Shown here piece by piece: positions 20,401-30,400 of a stretch of DNA of 64,000 nt (its first letter is position 1; the number at the start of each line of letters is the position of its first letter). The stretch is taken from assembly GCA_026413225.1 (NCBI GenBank), contig CM048576.1, positions 132,501 through 196,500 on the forward strand. Direction: 5' to 3'. The translations under genes and the position numbers were made by a program. The DNA is from Otis tarda (Eukaryota > Chordata > Aves > Otidiformes > Otididae). The notes under the pieces were generated by a model. The model was given only the letters and a program-made list of their open reading frames with translations. It was not told where the DNA came from and did not search any database.

Positions 20401-21348
20401 ATCCTCCTGCATCTCCTTCACGTCCTTCCTGCGCCTCCCATGCATCCTCGCGCATCTTTTGTGCATCCCTCACCCATCCCTCATGCAATTCCATCCTGGG
20501 TGCAACCCCAGTGCATCCCATCGTGCATCGTCACACACCTTTGTGAGTCCCTGTGCATCCTCCCTGCACCGTTACATGGCCCAGTTGCTTCTTTTATGCA
20601 GCTTCGTGAACCCCCTGTTCACCCCTCGTGCACCACTGTGCATCCCTCCTGCATCCCAGTTCATCTTCCATGGATCTCCTGGGCATGCCTGTGCATCTCT
20701 CGCACAGCTCTTGTGCATCTCTTCTGCAGCCTTCTGCATCCTTGTGCACCCTTCATGCAGCATCGTGCACCCCTTGTGCATCCCCTGTGCCTCCCTCAGG
20801 CAGCCCTCTCCATCTCCCACACAGCTCTTGTGCACCCTTGTGCATCACTGCATGTGCTTGTGCGCATCCCTGTGCACACTCATGCATCCCCATGCACATT
20901 CATGCATCCTCATGCATCGCTGTGCACACTTGTGCATCCCCATGCATGTTCATACATCATCATGGATGCTTGTGCATCCCTGTGCACACTTGCGCATCCT
21001 TGTGTATCCCTGTGCACATTAGTGCATCCTCATGCATCTCTGCACACACTCGTGCATCCCTGTGCAGGCCCATGCAGCATCATGCACATTCATGCATCAT
21101 CATGCATTGCTGTGCACACTCGTGCATCCTCACGTATGCCCATGCACGCTCACCCATCGTCATGCATCCTCGCGCACACTTGTGCATCCCCCAGTGCATT
21201 CCTGCATCATGGTGCATCCTCATTCATTCCAGTGCATCCCCGTGCATGCTTGTGCATAATTGTGCATCATCGTGCAACCCCATCCGTCCCTGGTGGGTGC
21301 TGACGCCCACCCGTGATCTCTCTCTTTGCAGTGCTCTGCCCAACCTGA
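11159..21348 (+). CDS. FEZ1: FEZ1, fasciculation and elongation protein zeta-1 (nine coding exons, 393 aa)
   Basis: Joined exons: 11159-11433, 15028-15124, 17052-17138, 17369-17579, 18290-18561, 19243-19323, 19705-19780, 20241-20306, 21332-21348; 1182 nt, in frame, every intron GT-AG. The product is 393 aa against 392 in human. The N terminus MEAPLVSLEEEFEEG and the C terminus TDYILKVLCPT are FEZ1 hallmarks; between them are ISFKSMEDLV-like, NEEPLLTAEQ, a poly-Glu tract, QLARRDELAFEKEVK (coiled-coil region) and RFSMEGISSILHSGLRQTFG. FEZ1 is a cytoplasmic adaptor linking kinesin-1 heavy chain to cargo in axons, with a disordered acidic N-terminal half and coiled-coil C-terminal part. The gene is GC-rich with short repeat-filled introns. 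The segment after VWDALTDG and that before the coiled coil are poorly conserved. FEZ2 is the only alternative; gene order beside PKNOX2 favours FEZ1. Confidence 0.95.
11550..12120. repeat. Degenerate repeats in FEZ1 intron 1, incl. 27-bp GGAGCATCCTTGGAGTAG units
   Basis: 'gtagtatcctgtgagta' recurs at about 11570, 11653 and 11870. From 11990 to 12100, four units of about 27 bp (gtggagcatccttggagtag) stand in tandem. Confidence 0.75.
13255..13760 (+). repeat. 500-bp polypyrimidine tract (C/T) in FEZ1 intron 1
   Basis: The plus strand is almost pure C and T (ttttcccctttttcc variants) for about 500 bp. The minus strand therefore shows a spurious Lys/Glu/Gly/Arg frame. Such mirror-rich purine/pyrimidine tracts can form triplex (H-) DNA. 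Confidence 0.95.
13830..14990. repeat. G/T-rich GCATTTTGGGG-type degenerate repeat
   Basis: Words such as 'gcattttggggtgtttcagg' recur for 1.1 kb with an approximate 20-bp period. It fills the second half of FEZ1 intron 1 and gives spurious F/G-rich frames. Confidence 0.85.
15028..15124 (+). CDS. FEZ1: FEZ1 coding exon 2
   Basis: 97 nt, acceptor cccgcag, donor gtacga. Starts E-VWDALTDG, matching the family, then diverges into a Pro/Ala-rich stretch ending DPQ. It is phase 2 in, phase 0 out, and fits both neighbours. Confidence 0.92.
15560..16900. repeat. CATCTCCATCCAA-type minisatellite in FEZ1 intron 2, split by a CR1
   Basis: Units of about 15-18 bp (catctccatccaacatct / ccagtgtctctgtcc) run for over 1.3 kb. 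The array is interrupted at 16208-16415 by a CR1 fragment and resumes with the same unit. Confidence 0.92.
16208..16415 (-). mobile_element. CR1 3' fragment (about 205 bp) inside the minisatellite
   Basis: Plus-strand 'gaatcatagaatggg' and 'ttggaagagacctttaaagg' are the antisense of the CR1 3' end. The fragment ends at about 16415 where the CATCTCC repeat resumes. It was inserted into, or captured by, the existing array. Confidence 0.9.
17052..17138 (+). CDS. FEZ1: FEZ1 coding exon 3
   Basis: 87 nt in phase 0, acceptor tcctgcag, donor gtaccg. Encodes EKEEEELTERSEQDSGINEE and PLLTAEQ, the conserved acidic segment of FEZ proteins. Confidence 0.95.
17139..17368 (+). other. FEZ1: FEZ1 intron 3 (230 bp)
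   Basis: Short intron, no repeat array. The acceptor used is gccctgcag at 17360-17368, chosen because it joins TAEQ to VIEELEELMQ as in the family. Confidence 0.85.
17369..17579 (+). CDS. FEZ1: FEZ1 coding exon 4, with poly-Glu tract
   Basis: 211 nt. Starts VIEELEELMQSSPDPEADPEG, followed by a run of 13 Glu encoded by a near-pure GAG/GAA repeat (about 17437-17475), then LLRELRAFSPAFNNN. Donor gtacgg. The acidic tract is longer than in the human protein, where glutamates at this place are fewer and interrupted. Confidence 0.93.
17850..18180. repeat. Degenerate CACTAATTGCACCAGGCATT-type repeat in FEZ1 intron 4
   Basis: 'ttgcatcaggcattgc', 'ctgcaccgggcattt' and similar words recur with a period of about 30 bp, becoming GC-richer to the right. 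The frame across it shows YC/HC-rich text and is not a gene. Confidence 0.75.
18290..18561 (+). CDS. FEZ1: FEZ1 coding exon 5 (coiled-coil core)
   Basis: 272 nt, acceptor gggcgacag, donor gtgggg. Encodes the helical region with ELVAQLARRDELAFEKEVK and an Arg-rich segment. GC content is extreme, and Ala/Arg replace many residues of the mammalian protein, the usual effect of GC-biased drift on bird microchromosomes. Confidence 0.93.
18590..19170. repeat. GGGACAGG/GGGATGAGG G-A minisatellite in FEZ1 intron 5
   Basis: 'gatgggacaggggacatgggacaggag' variants run for nearly 600 bp. One strand is strongly purine-rich with many G runs. Confidence 0.92.
19243..19323 (+). CDS. FEZ1: FEZ1 coding exon 6
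   Basis: 81 nt in phase 0, acceptor tgtccccag. Encodes RFSMEGISSILHSGLRQTFG and TATNEKQ. The donor is GCAG|gtcccc, a poor match beyond GT, but family alignment requires the exon to end here. Confidence 0.92.
19705..19780 (+). CDS. FEZ1: FEZ1 coding exon 7
   Basis: 76 nt, acceptor ttttttag, donor gtgagt. Encodes YLNTVIPYEKKGSPPSVEDL and QMLTN, a strongly conserved FEZ block. Confidence 0.96.
20241..20306 (+). CDS. FEZ1: FEZ1 coding exon 8
   Basis: 66 nt, acceptor cccctggcag, donor gtatcg. Encodes LFAMKEGNEKVPTLLTDYIL plus K, with split codons at both ends that fit exons 7 and 9. Confidence 0.96.
20320..21290. repeat. GTGCATCC(C/T)TGTGCACACT minisatellite in FEZ1 intron 8
   Basis: 'gtgcatccctgtgcacactcatgcatcc' and variants run for almost 1 kb, becoming more regular to the right with a period of about 25-32 bp. 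Long Ser/His/Cys/Pro-rich frames across it are artefacts. Confidence 0.93.
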
Positions 21349-21489
21349 TGCGACGCTGCCCTCACATCCCCCCCCAGCCCCGATGCCCCCTCAAAATGGG
21401 GCCAAACCAGAAGAAAATGGGTCACCCGTGGCCCCCCAAGACCCCTCCCCCCCCGCACTACCCCCACCTTTGCACAGCTGGGAAATAAA
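21332..21489 (+). CDS. FEZ1: FEZ1 coding exon 9, stop and polyadenylation signal
   Basis: Acceptor ctctttgcag; 17 coding nt complete V-LCPT and the TGA at 21346-21348. The 3'UTR is short: AATAAA lies at 21484-21489 (gggaaataaataattc). Confidence 0.93.
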
Positions 21490-21839
21490 TAATTCGTTTC
21501 ATTAATTAAGCAACCGGCCTCCGGCGTCTTCATCCCCTGCTTGTGACGCTGTTATGTGACTTTTTGATAGAAAAGTGCACCTTTTGGGTGGAAAATCCCA
21601 GCGAGGACTTTGCTGCAGTGCTCATGAATATTCAGAAATTTATAAAATATGCGAATTTCTGGCCAACGAGTTGCTGTGTGCTCAGAGCCGGCTGCAGCAG
21701 TGGAGGCAGCTGCTGTGATCCGGGGGACAAAATTCAGCTGTAAATTCAATTTTGAGGGGATTTTTCCCATTTTTGTCTTTTTCGCAGCCCCATTTTCTGC
21801 TAAAAATTGTGCAAAAATAATTCCCCCCCCCCCCCAAAT

Positions 21840-22750
21840 CATGCATTAATTAGCAATGGCTCATTAGGGAATAGGGGGAGGCTCCCATTTTGGGGAAAAT
21901 TACTCAGTTTTGGGGTTTGTCACACATTTGCGGAGACAGTTTTTGCAGAGTGTCATCCACTTCGGGGGCAAATTCAATCATTTAGGGGGAAGTCACTTCT
22001 TTTGGGGAGATTTACTCATTTTTGAGGCATCACTTTTAGGGAGAGCCACTCATTTTCAGGAGCATCGCTGGTTTGGGAGAACATTATTTTGGGGCAATAT
22101 CACTTATTTTAGGGACTATTGATTGTTTTGGGGAAAATAGCTCATTTGGGGAAACATTTTGAGGAGCATCATGGTTTGGAGAAGATCAATAATTTTTTAG
22201 GCATTACTCCAAATAGTAACTAATTTTCTCCCTCATTTTTGGAGAAAATCCCTCATTTTGGGGTGAGCATCGCTAATTTTAGGGCGGATGTAGCATTTTG
22301 GGAGAGCATCTAATTTTGGGGGAGAATCACTCATTTTGGGGGGTATTTGCCCCTCTTGGGTACCCTGACTCCCTTTTGGGGAGCATCCCTCTGAGAATAT
22401 AACTAATTTTGGAGTGAGCACCACACATTTTGGGGGAGAACCACTCATTTTTGGAGAACTGAACTCCTTTTGGGGTAGGCATCAGAGGTTTTATCAGAGA
22501 ATCACTCATTTTGGGGGGGTATGTGCCCCTCTTGGTTAACATCATTCCTTTTTGGGGAGCATCCCTCATTTTTGGCAAATATCCTTCATTTTGGGGTGAG
22601 TATCATTTATTTTAGGGGAGGATGTAACATTTTGGGGGAGCGTCATTCATTTTAGGGTAAAAATCACTTGCAGATTTGGGTCAGTTCACCCATCTTGGGG
22701 CCGATTCACATATTCGAGGGGGGTTTTGCCCATTTTGGGGTTTTCTCTGC
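21840..22750. repeat. CTCATTTTGGGGGAGCATCAC-type degenerate repeat between FEZ1 and PKNOX2
   Basis: 'atcactcattttgggggagcat' variants recur with a period near 30-40 bp. Composition resembles the FEZ1 intron 1 G/T repeat, but the unit differs. It occupies the convergent intergenic region. Confidence 0.85.
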
Positions 22751-23076
22751 TCGCAGGAAAAGCTGCCAATAAAATAGCTGTGAAACTTGTAGCACTTTAT
22801 AATAAATGGCCATGAATTAATACTAAATTGCAATGAATTCGTTATGAAATTACAGATTACATTCATGCTAGATCAGTATCGAAAAATAGGCTTTTCTGCC
22901 CATTGCATCACTCATTTTTGGTTTTTTTTCCCCGCGGCTGCTGTTTTGTTGTTTTTTTTCCCAAACTCCTCAAGAGCCAAAAAAAAAGGACAAAACCGGC
23001 AAAAACCTGAAAGAAATGAAAACATCCTTCTTACAGAAACCTACATTTACAGGAGGAACCTACAGAAGAAAATTCC

Positions 23077-23082
23077 TTTATT
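23077..23082 (-). terminator. PKNOX2: Candidate PKNOX2 polyadenylation signal
   Basis: AATAAA on the minus strand, about 1.1 kb beyond the PKNOX2 stop codon. Another lies at 22606-22611. I cannot tell which is used. Confidence 0.35.
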
Positions 23083-24190
23083 ATTTTTGCCCCGCATCAC
23101 CTGGGTTTCCCCCGTGCCACATTTTAAGGCCAAATTCACCCTTTTGCTAGTATTAAAAAAAAAAAAAAAAAAACAAAAAACAAAGCAAAAGACATTGGGG
23201 TTTTTTTTTGCAGATCCACCCTCTCCCATGGCTCATTTGGGGTAAAACGCCACCATTTTCCCGCACGGGTGGACAATATCAGGGAGAAACCATCTTTCCA
23301 GCAACAATACTGAATTTCCCTCCACCCGAGCAAATCTTAGGGGTTGCCATTGAATTTTGGGTAAAAATTTTGCATTTTTAAACACACACCCCCTCCCCCC
23401 CCCCTTTTTTCACAACTCTGTGCCAAAACACCCTGGAAAAGTCTCGCTCTCGGCAGCCTTTGCCCCAACTCTGCGTCCAGTCTCCGCCCTTAGGAACGAG
23501 GATGGGGTTTCTTGTTACAGACTGGATGGATTTTTAGCACATAAATTAAAGGATTTGGGGGAATTTCCTCCCTTTGCCAGAAGGTTGCATCCAGAGTCAC
23601 CAAACGACTGCAGCATCAAGGCCAAAACAGAGATTTGGGCAATTTGGTGGGTCAAGAACGCGAAACTCTCCTTGGATCAGACCTGAAGCAGATTTTGCAC
23701 TCGTAAATATTTTTCCCCCCACATACCAATATTTATGCCTGTGAATCATCTTTTTGGGGGAAAAACCCAAAAAGCATCAGTCTTGGGATGTCTGGTTTTC
23801 TTTTTTTGCACCAAGAAATCCAAGTGATGGACGTGGTGGCCCACAGTGAAAACCCAGTGTTGCCCAACAGCATCCGAGCATCGTGTGGGGAAAACAGCCT
23901 CCCCTAAAATCACTTTTTGTTACCGAAAACGAGGGGGAAAAGGGGGAAATAAGAATAAAACTTAAAAAAAAATCTGGCCACGATATGTGCCTTGTAAACA
24001 TGTATCCTTCACTTCCACACACTGACGTGGTCCCCACACTCCTGTGGGCAGGCAGGGCATCCGCCAGCACCTCCAATTTGCTTTTTTTTCTCATCGATCC
24101 TGTTTTTGTTCTTCCTGGATTTTTTTTTGGCATTTTGGGGGGAATTGCGTTTCCGGTGCTGTCACTATTTTGGGAAGGACCCGGGAGGAG
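23083..24190 (-). other. PKNOX2: Probable PKNOX2 3'UTR
   Basis: Mostly unique sequence follows the stop codon on the minus strand, with an A-run near 23155-23172. No gene is seen. The extent depends on which polyadenylation signal is used. Confidence 0.5.
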
Positions 24191-24444
24191 CTATTCAAGT
24201 GAGTCACTGTGGTCCAAGCTGAGGTTGACGCTGGGCCCTGCTGGGAGGCCACCAGGCTCTTCCTCCAGCTCTTCCTCCTCTTCTTCCTCTTCCTCCATCT
24301 CCTCCTCCTCCTCCTCCTCCTCCTCCTCTTCCTCTTCCTCAGTGCCATCCAGGGAGTCGTCGTGGGCTACCAGCATGGCCTGCTGCATGGCCATTGTGGC
24401 CGTGGCTGACGAGAGGGGTTGCAGGTTGTCCATGTTGAGTGAGC
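24191..24444 (-). CDS. PKNOX2: PKNOX2 coding exon 10 (stop), with expanded poly-Glu
   Basis: 254 nt, acceptor taacttcag, stop TAG at 24193-24191. Encodes [28 protein letters not shown], then a Glu tract of about 14, M, 9 and L, 3 residues made of GAG/GAA repeats (plus strand 24255-24340), and ends HSDSLE. The tract is longer than in mammals, where Asp and Met interrupt it. Confidence 0.96.
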
Positions 24445-27400
24445 CTGAAGTTAAAAAAATATATATAAATAAAGACACCCCAGCTAATATAAAAAGGACC
24501 AAAAATAAGTGCGTAAGCCAAAAATAACCCCAGCAGAAAGCTGTACCTAGACAGGACACCCTGTAGGGTATTGCATCTGCCCCAGCCACTCCCCAAGGTC
24601 CAACCCAGATTTTTTTTTTAGTTAATAACTAAATTTAACTTCATTAAATAACAAGAAAGCTTCATTTTTGCGCAAGTGGATGCACCAATTGGTTGGGCAG
24701 ATCTTCATTTTCTCTTAATTTCCACCTTCTCTTCCTCTTCTCTCTTCCCGTCTTGTCTCATCTGTCTTCTCATCTTCATCTTTTAATCTTTTTTTTTCAT
24801 TTTGTTCCTGTCCTCTCCACATCTCCCCCCCTTTATCTCCTCCCCAGCAGCTCAGGAGATATCCCAGCCCCATAGCAGGTGATCCTTCAGGGTCGTTCCT
24901 ATGCCAAGGAGATGGCAGTGCCCCATTGCCAACTCCCGTGTGATGGCCAACAGGAAAGACCTTGCATGGGCCACCTCTTCAACACGTTTATTTTTTCCCC
25001 CACAGGGGAATAAAGAGCTCTAGAAATCATAGAATCACAGAACGGTTTGGGTTGGAAGGGACCTTTAAAGCCCACCCAGTCCAACCCCCCTGCAAGGAGC
25101 AGGGACATCTCCAACCAGATCAGGTTGCTCACAGCCCCGGCCAACCTGGCCTGGAACGTTTCCAGGGATGGGGCAGCCACTGCCTCTCTGGGCAACCTGG
25201 GACAGTGCTCTACAACCCTCAGAGTAAAAAATTTTTTCCTAATATCCAATCTAAATCTACCTCCCTCTATTTTAAAACCATTACCCCTTGTCCTGTCACA
25301 ACAGGCCCTGCTGAAGAGTTTCTCCCCACCTTCCCTGCAGCCCCCTTTGGGCACTGGGAGCCGCTCTCAGGTCTCCCCGGAGCCTCTTCTCCAGGCTGAA
25401 CAGCTCCAGCTCTCAGCCTGTCCTCACAGGAGAGGTGCTCCAGCCCTCTCAGCATCTTTGTGGCCTCCTCTGGACCCTCTCCAACTGGTCCCTGTCCTTC
25501 TTGTGTTGGGGGCTCCAGAACTGGACATAGTACTCCAGGTGGGGTCTCACCAGGGCAGAGTAGAGGGGGAGAATCACCTCCCTCGACCTGCTGGCCACGC
25601 TCCTCTTGATGCAGCCCAGGATGCCGTTGACCTTCTGGGCCGCAAGGGCGCATTGCCGGCTCCTGTTGAGCTTCTCGTCCACCAGCACTCCCAAGTCCTT
25701 CTCCTCAGGGCTGCTCTCCATCCATTCTCCTCCCAGCCTGGATTTGTGCCTGGGATTGCCATGACCCAGGTGCAGGACCTTGCACTTGGGTCCTTAATTA
25801 CCTTTATTACCATTTACCTTTATTACCTTAATTACCATTAAGGCCATAATTTTAATGTGTGGTCACCCCATTCATTGGCCATCAGGGTTTGTCCTTACCA
25901 TCAGGATTTGTCCCCGAATTGCCACCTTGCTGCTGCAGGACCCCAGCAGCGATGGAGTTGGGCCAGAACCGCTGGGTGGGTCGGTGCTGAGATTTGATTT
26001 TCTTGGCTTTGGGAGCTGGGTCTGGGTTGCTGGCGTCAAGCATTGGCTGCAGGATGCGCCGCCGGGCATTGATGAACCTTTCCAGGGAATACAGAAACCA
26101 TTTCCATAACTGGTTTACAACAATTTTGAGTCAAAACAAAAGACATTATAAATGAGTCATTACTATTCTGAGTCAAAACAACAGACATAACAATTTAATG
26201 AGTCGCAATATAAAACCTGTTTGAAAGTGGCTGCATGGTCCAAAAAGCTGAGTTTTATTTACCCTATTTTATTTGTCTGTGGCGTGTTACACCATTGCTT
26301 TAAATTTTTCCAGCTGAGTTGGAGGCTGCTACATACCGGCTTTGTCAGGAGGGGGCACTGAGACATCGCAAACGAATGCCATCAGTTAACCACCCCAGCC
26401 CATCTCCCAGAAATCATCCCTAACCGCCTAAGTTACCCCAAAAAAGTATATATAGCACCAAAATAGTGTGGGGGAAAAAAAAATCTCTAAAGCCAGCAAG
26501 ATGACTGCATGGGCCACAGATGCTCTCACCAGTTGTTGACTTGCAAGAGGGTCAAGTTGGTTTGGGCAGCGATTTGCCTCTTCTCATCCTCTGTAGGGTA
26601 GGGATGCTGGAAAAGAAAAAAAAAAAAAAAAGCAGCAAAATGGCATCCCTGTGTGCAAAACGGTAGCTCTAAGTTTAAACAAACAAACAAACAAACAAAC
26701 AAAACCAAAACCTTTTTTTTTTTCAGTTTCCCACCCCAAATTTGGTGGCTTCTTGCATTTGCAAGAGGCAAGGCTTGAGGGTGGTATCTGAGAGTTTCCC
26801 TGGTGTCCTTAGGGCTTTTCCAAGACTTTCCATCCAAGGCTTTTCCTTGAAGAAAAATTAATTTTTTTTATTTTATTTTTTTTTTTTTAGTTTTAGTGAT
26901 TTTCTAGTAATAGTTTTTGGTAAAGGTGGGATTTGAGCTTCAAAACCCCCTGTCACCCATAATGCTCAGATACATCGATAAAACACCTCAAAACATCTGC
27001 ACTGGGAGATGACCAGAACTCAAAACTTCCCAACCAGGCTAAAATCCTCCTTTCCAACCTCAAAAATAAAATCATTTTCAAACCAGTCCCGCAGGTAATT
27101 TTTCGGAGCCCCAGGCCAGCACCAGGATTGATTGACATGATTTGTTTCCCCCAAAATAGCGTGATTTCCTTGACAAAACCACCCAAAGCCATGGGACGCA
27201 GGAGGCTCCTGTCCCACTGAGGCCTCAGAATTGGTTAAAAATTACTCTTTTTGGCAAAAGTATCGATTTTTGGCATATGATTTCCAGCATTCCTTCTTCC
27301 TGCTGGTCCTACAAAACTCCCAAACCCAAGAAAATTATAAGCATCAATGCCTATTAGGTTAAAAACTGCATCACTTAGAATCATAGAATCATAGAATGGT

Positions 27401-30400
27401 TAGGGTTGGAAGGGACCTTCAAAGGTCATCTAGTCCAACCCCCCTGCAAGGAGCAGGGACATCCCTGACTAGATCAGGTTGCTCAGAGCCTCATCCAGCC
27501 TGGCCTTGAACATTTCCAGGGATGGGGCATCCACCACCTCTCTGGGCAACCTGTTCCAGTGCTCTACAACTCTCATTGTAAAAAATTTTTTTCTAATATC
27601 TAATCTAAACCTAGCTCCTTCTAATTTAAACCCATTACCCCTTGTCCTATCACAACAGGCCCTGCTGAACAGCCTCTCCCCATCTTTCCTGTAGGCCCCC
27701 TTGAGGCACTGGGAGCCGCTCTCAGGTCTCCCCAGAGCCTCCTCTTCTCCAGGCTGAACAGCCCCAGCTCTCTCAGCCTGTCCTCATAGGAAAGGTGCTC
27801 CAGCCCTCTGATCATCTTTGTGGCCCTCCTCTGGACCCTTTCCAACTGGTCCATGTCCTTCTTGTGTTGGGGACTCCAGAACTGGACACAGTACTGCAGG
27901 TGGGGTCTCACCAGAGCGGAGCAGAGGGTCAGAATCACCTCCCTCGACCTGCTGGCCACGCTCCTCTTGATGCAGCCCAGGATGCGGTTGGCCTTCTGGG
28001 CCGCAAGGGCGCATTGCCCACTCATGTTGAGCCTCTCGTCTACCATCACTCCCAAGTCTTTCTCCTCAGGGCTGCTCTCAATCCATTCTCCGCCCAGCCT
28101 GTATTTGTGCCTGGGATTGCCACGACCCAGGTGCAGGACCTTGCACTTGCCTGGTTGAACTTCATGAGGTTGGCACGGGCCCACCTCTCCAGCCTGTCCA
28201 GGTCCCTCTGGATGGCATCCCTCCCTTCCAGCGAGTCGACGGCACCACACAGCTTGGTGTCATCGGTGAACTTGCTGAGGGTGCACTCTATCCCACTGTC
28301 CATATCACCGACAAAGATGTTGAACAGGGCCGGGCCCAACACGGACCCCTGAGGGACGCCACTGGTGACCGGTCTCCACTTGGACATCAAGCCGTTGACC
28401 ACCACTCTCTGAGTGCGGCCATCCAGCCAACTCCTTATCCACCGAGTGGTCCGTCCATCGAACCCATGTCTCTCTAGTTTAGAGAGAAGGATGTCGTGCG
28501 GGACAGTGTCAAAAGCTTTGCACAAGCCCAGGTAGATGATGTCAGTTGCTCGTCCCTTGTCCACCGATGCTGTCACCCCATCATAAAAGGCCACCAAATT
28601 GGTCAGGCACGATCTGCCCTTGGTGAAGCCATGTTGGCTGTCACCAACCACCTCCTTGCTCTCCATGTGCCTTAGCATGGTTTCCAGGAGAATCTGCTCC
28701 ATGACCTTGCCAGGCACGGAGGTGAGGCTGACCGGCCTGTAGTTGCCCGGGTCTTCCTTGCTCCCCTTTTTAAAAATTGGGGTTATGTTCCCTCTCTTCC
28801 AGTCATCGGGGACCTCACCAGACCGCCACGATTTCTCAAATATGATGGCCAGTGGCTTGGCAACTTCATCCGCCAGTTCCCTCAGGACGCGCGGATGGAT
28901 CTCATCAGGCCCCATGGACTTGTGCACCTTCAAGTTCCTCAGATGATCCCGAACCTGCTCTTCGAGCACCGTGGGCAGTTCTTCATCCTTGCAGTCCCTG
29001 CCTGTGACTTCCACAGCTTGGGTGGGGAGACAAGAGCCCTTATCAGTGAAGACTGAGGCAAAAAAGTCATTGAGTACCTCAGCCTTCTCCATGTCCTGGG
29101 TAACCACGACACCCGTTACCTTCCGGAGGGGGCCTACATTCTTCTTGGATTTTCTTTTGTCCCCTACATACCTGTAAAAGCTTTTCTTGTTACTTTTTAT
29201 ATCCCTGGCCAGATTCGATTCCGTCAGGGCTTTAGCCTTCCTCACCCTATCCCTGGCCGCTCGCACAGCCACTCGGTAGTCCTCCCAGGCTACCTGTCCC
29301 TGCTTCCACCCTCTATAGGCTTCCTTCTTTACTTTCAGTTGGTCATCACTTAAGATGCCAGATGGAGAAATCTCAGGAAGAATCCCAAGCATCTTCTGAC
29401 CATAAGGACTAGGCTGAGAGCAAAGGTCCAACCATCCAGTAGAAGAACAATTTATTTTCATTTTTCAATCCAGTTTTGGAAGTTTCAAACCACGGGGTTC
29501 TCCTGGCACCTGGGAGAAAATTGTTCTTTGGTTTTTGGTCTTCCAAATTCTTTTTCTGCAGTCCAGGCCTCAAAATGCATGGGAGATGCACAACACAGCT
29601 TGGGATGGCAGCCCAACAGAGCAATGCTCTGGTCCTCAATGCAATAAATCCAAAATCTCCCATTAAAAAAAAGGCTGGAAAGTTCCCAACCAACTGTCCT
29701 GGGTCATGTTTTACCCCAGGCTGCTTCTTGGAGCTGTTAGTTTCCATCGTGCTGCTGGAGTCTCCCAACTTCGTGGAGACCCTCTTGTGACCCTCGTGCA
29801 ACCCTCTGCAAACCAGTTTCCGAGTTGTTTCTTGACCAAATTATTGAGGAAAAAAGATTTTTGTTTTTAGCTTTTCGCCTTTCTTCTAGCCCTGCTGATG
29901 GGAGAGTAATCTTCTTGCCCGGTTGCATTCTCTGAGCTCCCTCCATCAACCTACATCTTCCACCCCCAAAATGACTTTGTAATTCTGTATGCTGACTGAT
30001 TGCTGATGGGGTGACTTTCACACCCCGGCTTGCTGGAAAAGGGTATTTTGGAGCTGTTAACTGGAAAAAAATGCTCCATCAGCCATCCGTAATAATTTGT
30101 GGAAGTCCCCCTCTGGTTTTGTTTGCTTCTTCAGGCGTTAAAATATTTTTACCACCTGCAGTGAAAACGGTCATCCCCAAAATACTACTAATGTAACAAC
30201 AAAGCCATGTTGTGCCTCTGAATATAAATTCAGACAAACCACCACCTTGATCTGTTCGGTTCTGGGGTTTTTTGCCTTTTTTCCGCAGCTTTGCAGCATG
30301 TTTTGGTGGCTGTGGTGCTCACCATGAGATGCTGGAAGAGCCATGAGCGCATGATGTTGGTGGCGTGTTTGGGCAGGACGCCCCGCTTGTTCTTGGACTT

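Noticed and set aside
20356..21488. Ser/His/Cys-rich frames near the FEZ1 3' end
   Set aside because: Translations of the GTGCATCC repeat; only 20241-20306 and 21332-21348 match FEZ1.
28046..29461. Domesticated reverse-transcriptase gene
   Set aside because: The frame is long, but motif A lacks its Asp, the 3' part is frameshifted, the 5' part of the element is missing and the CR1 tail is present, so it is a dead LINE.
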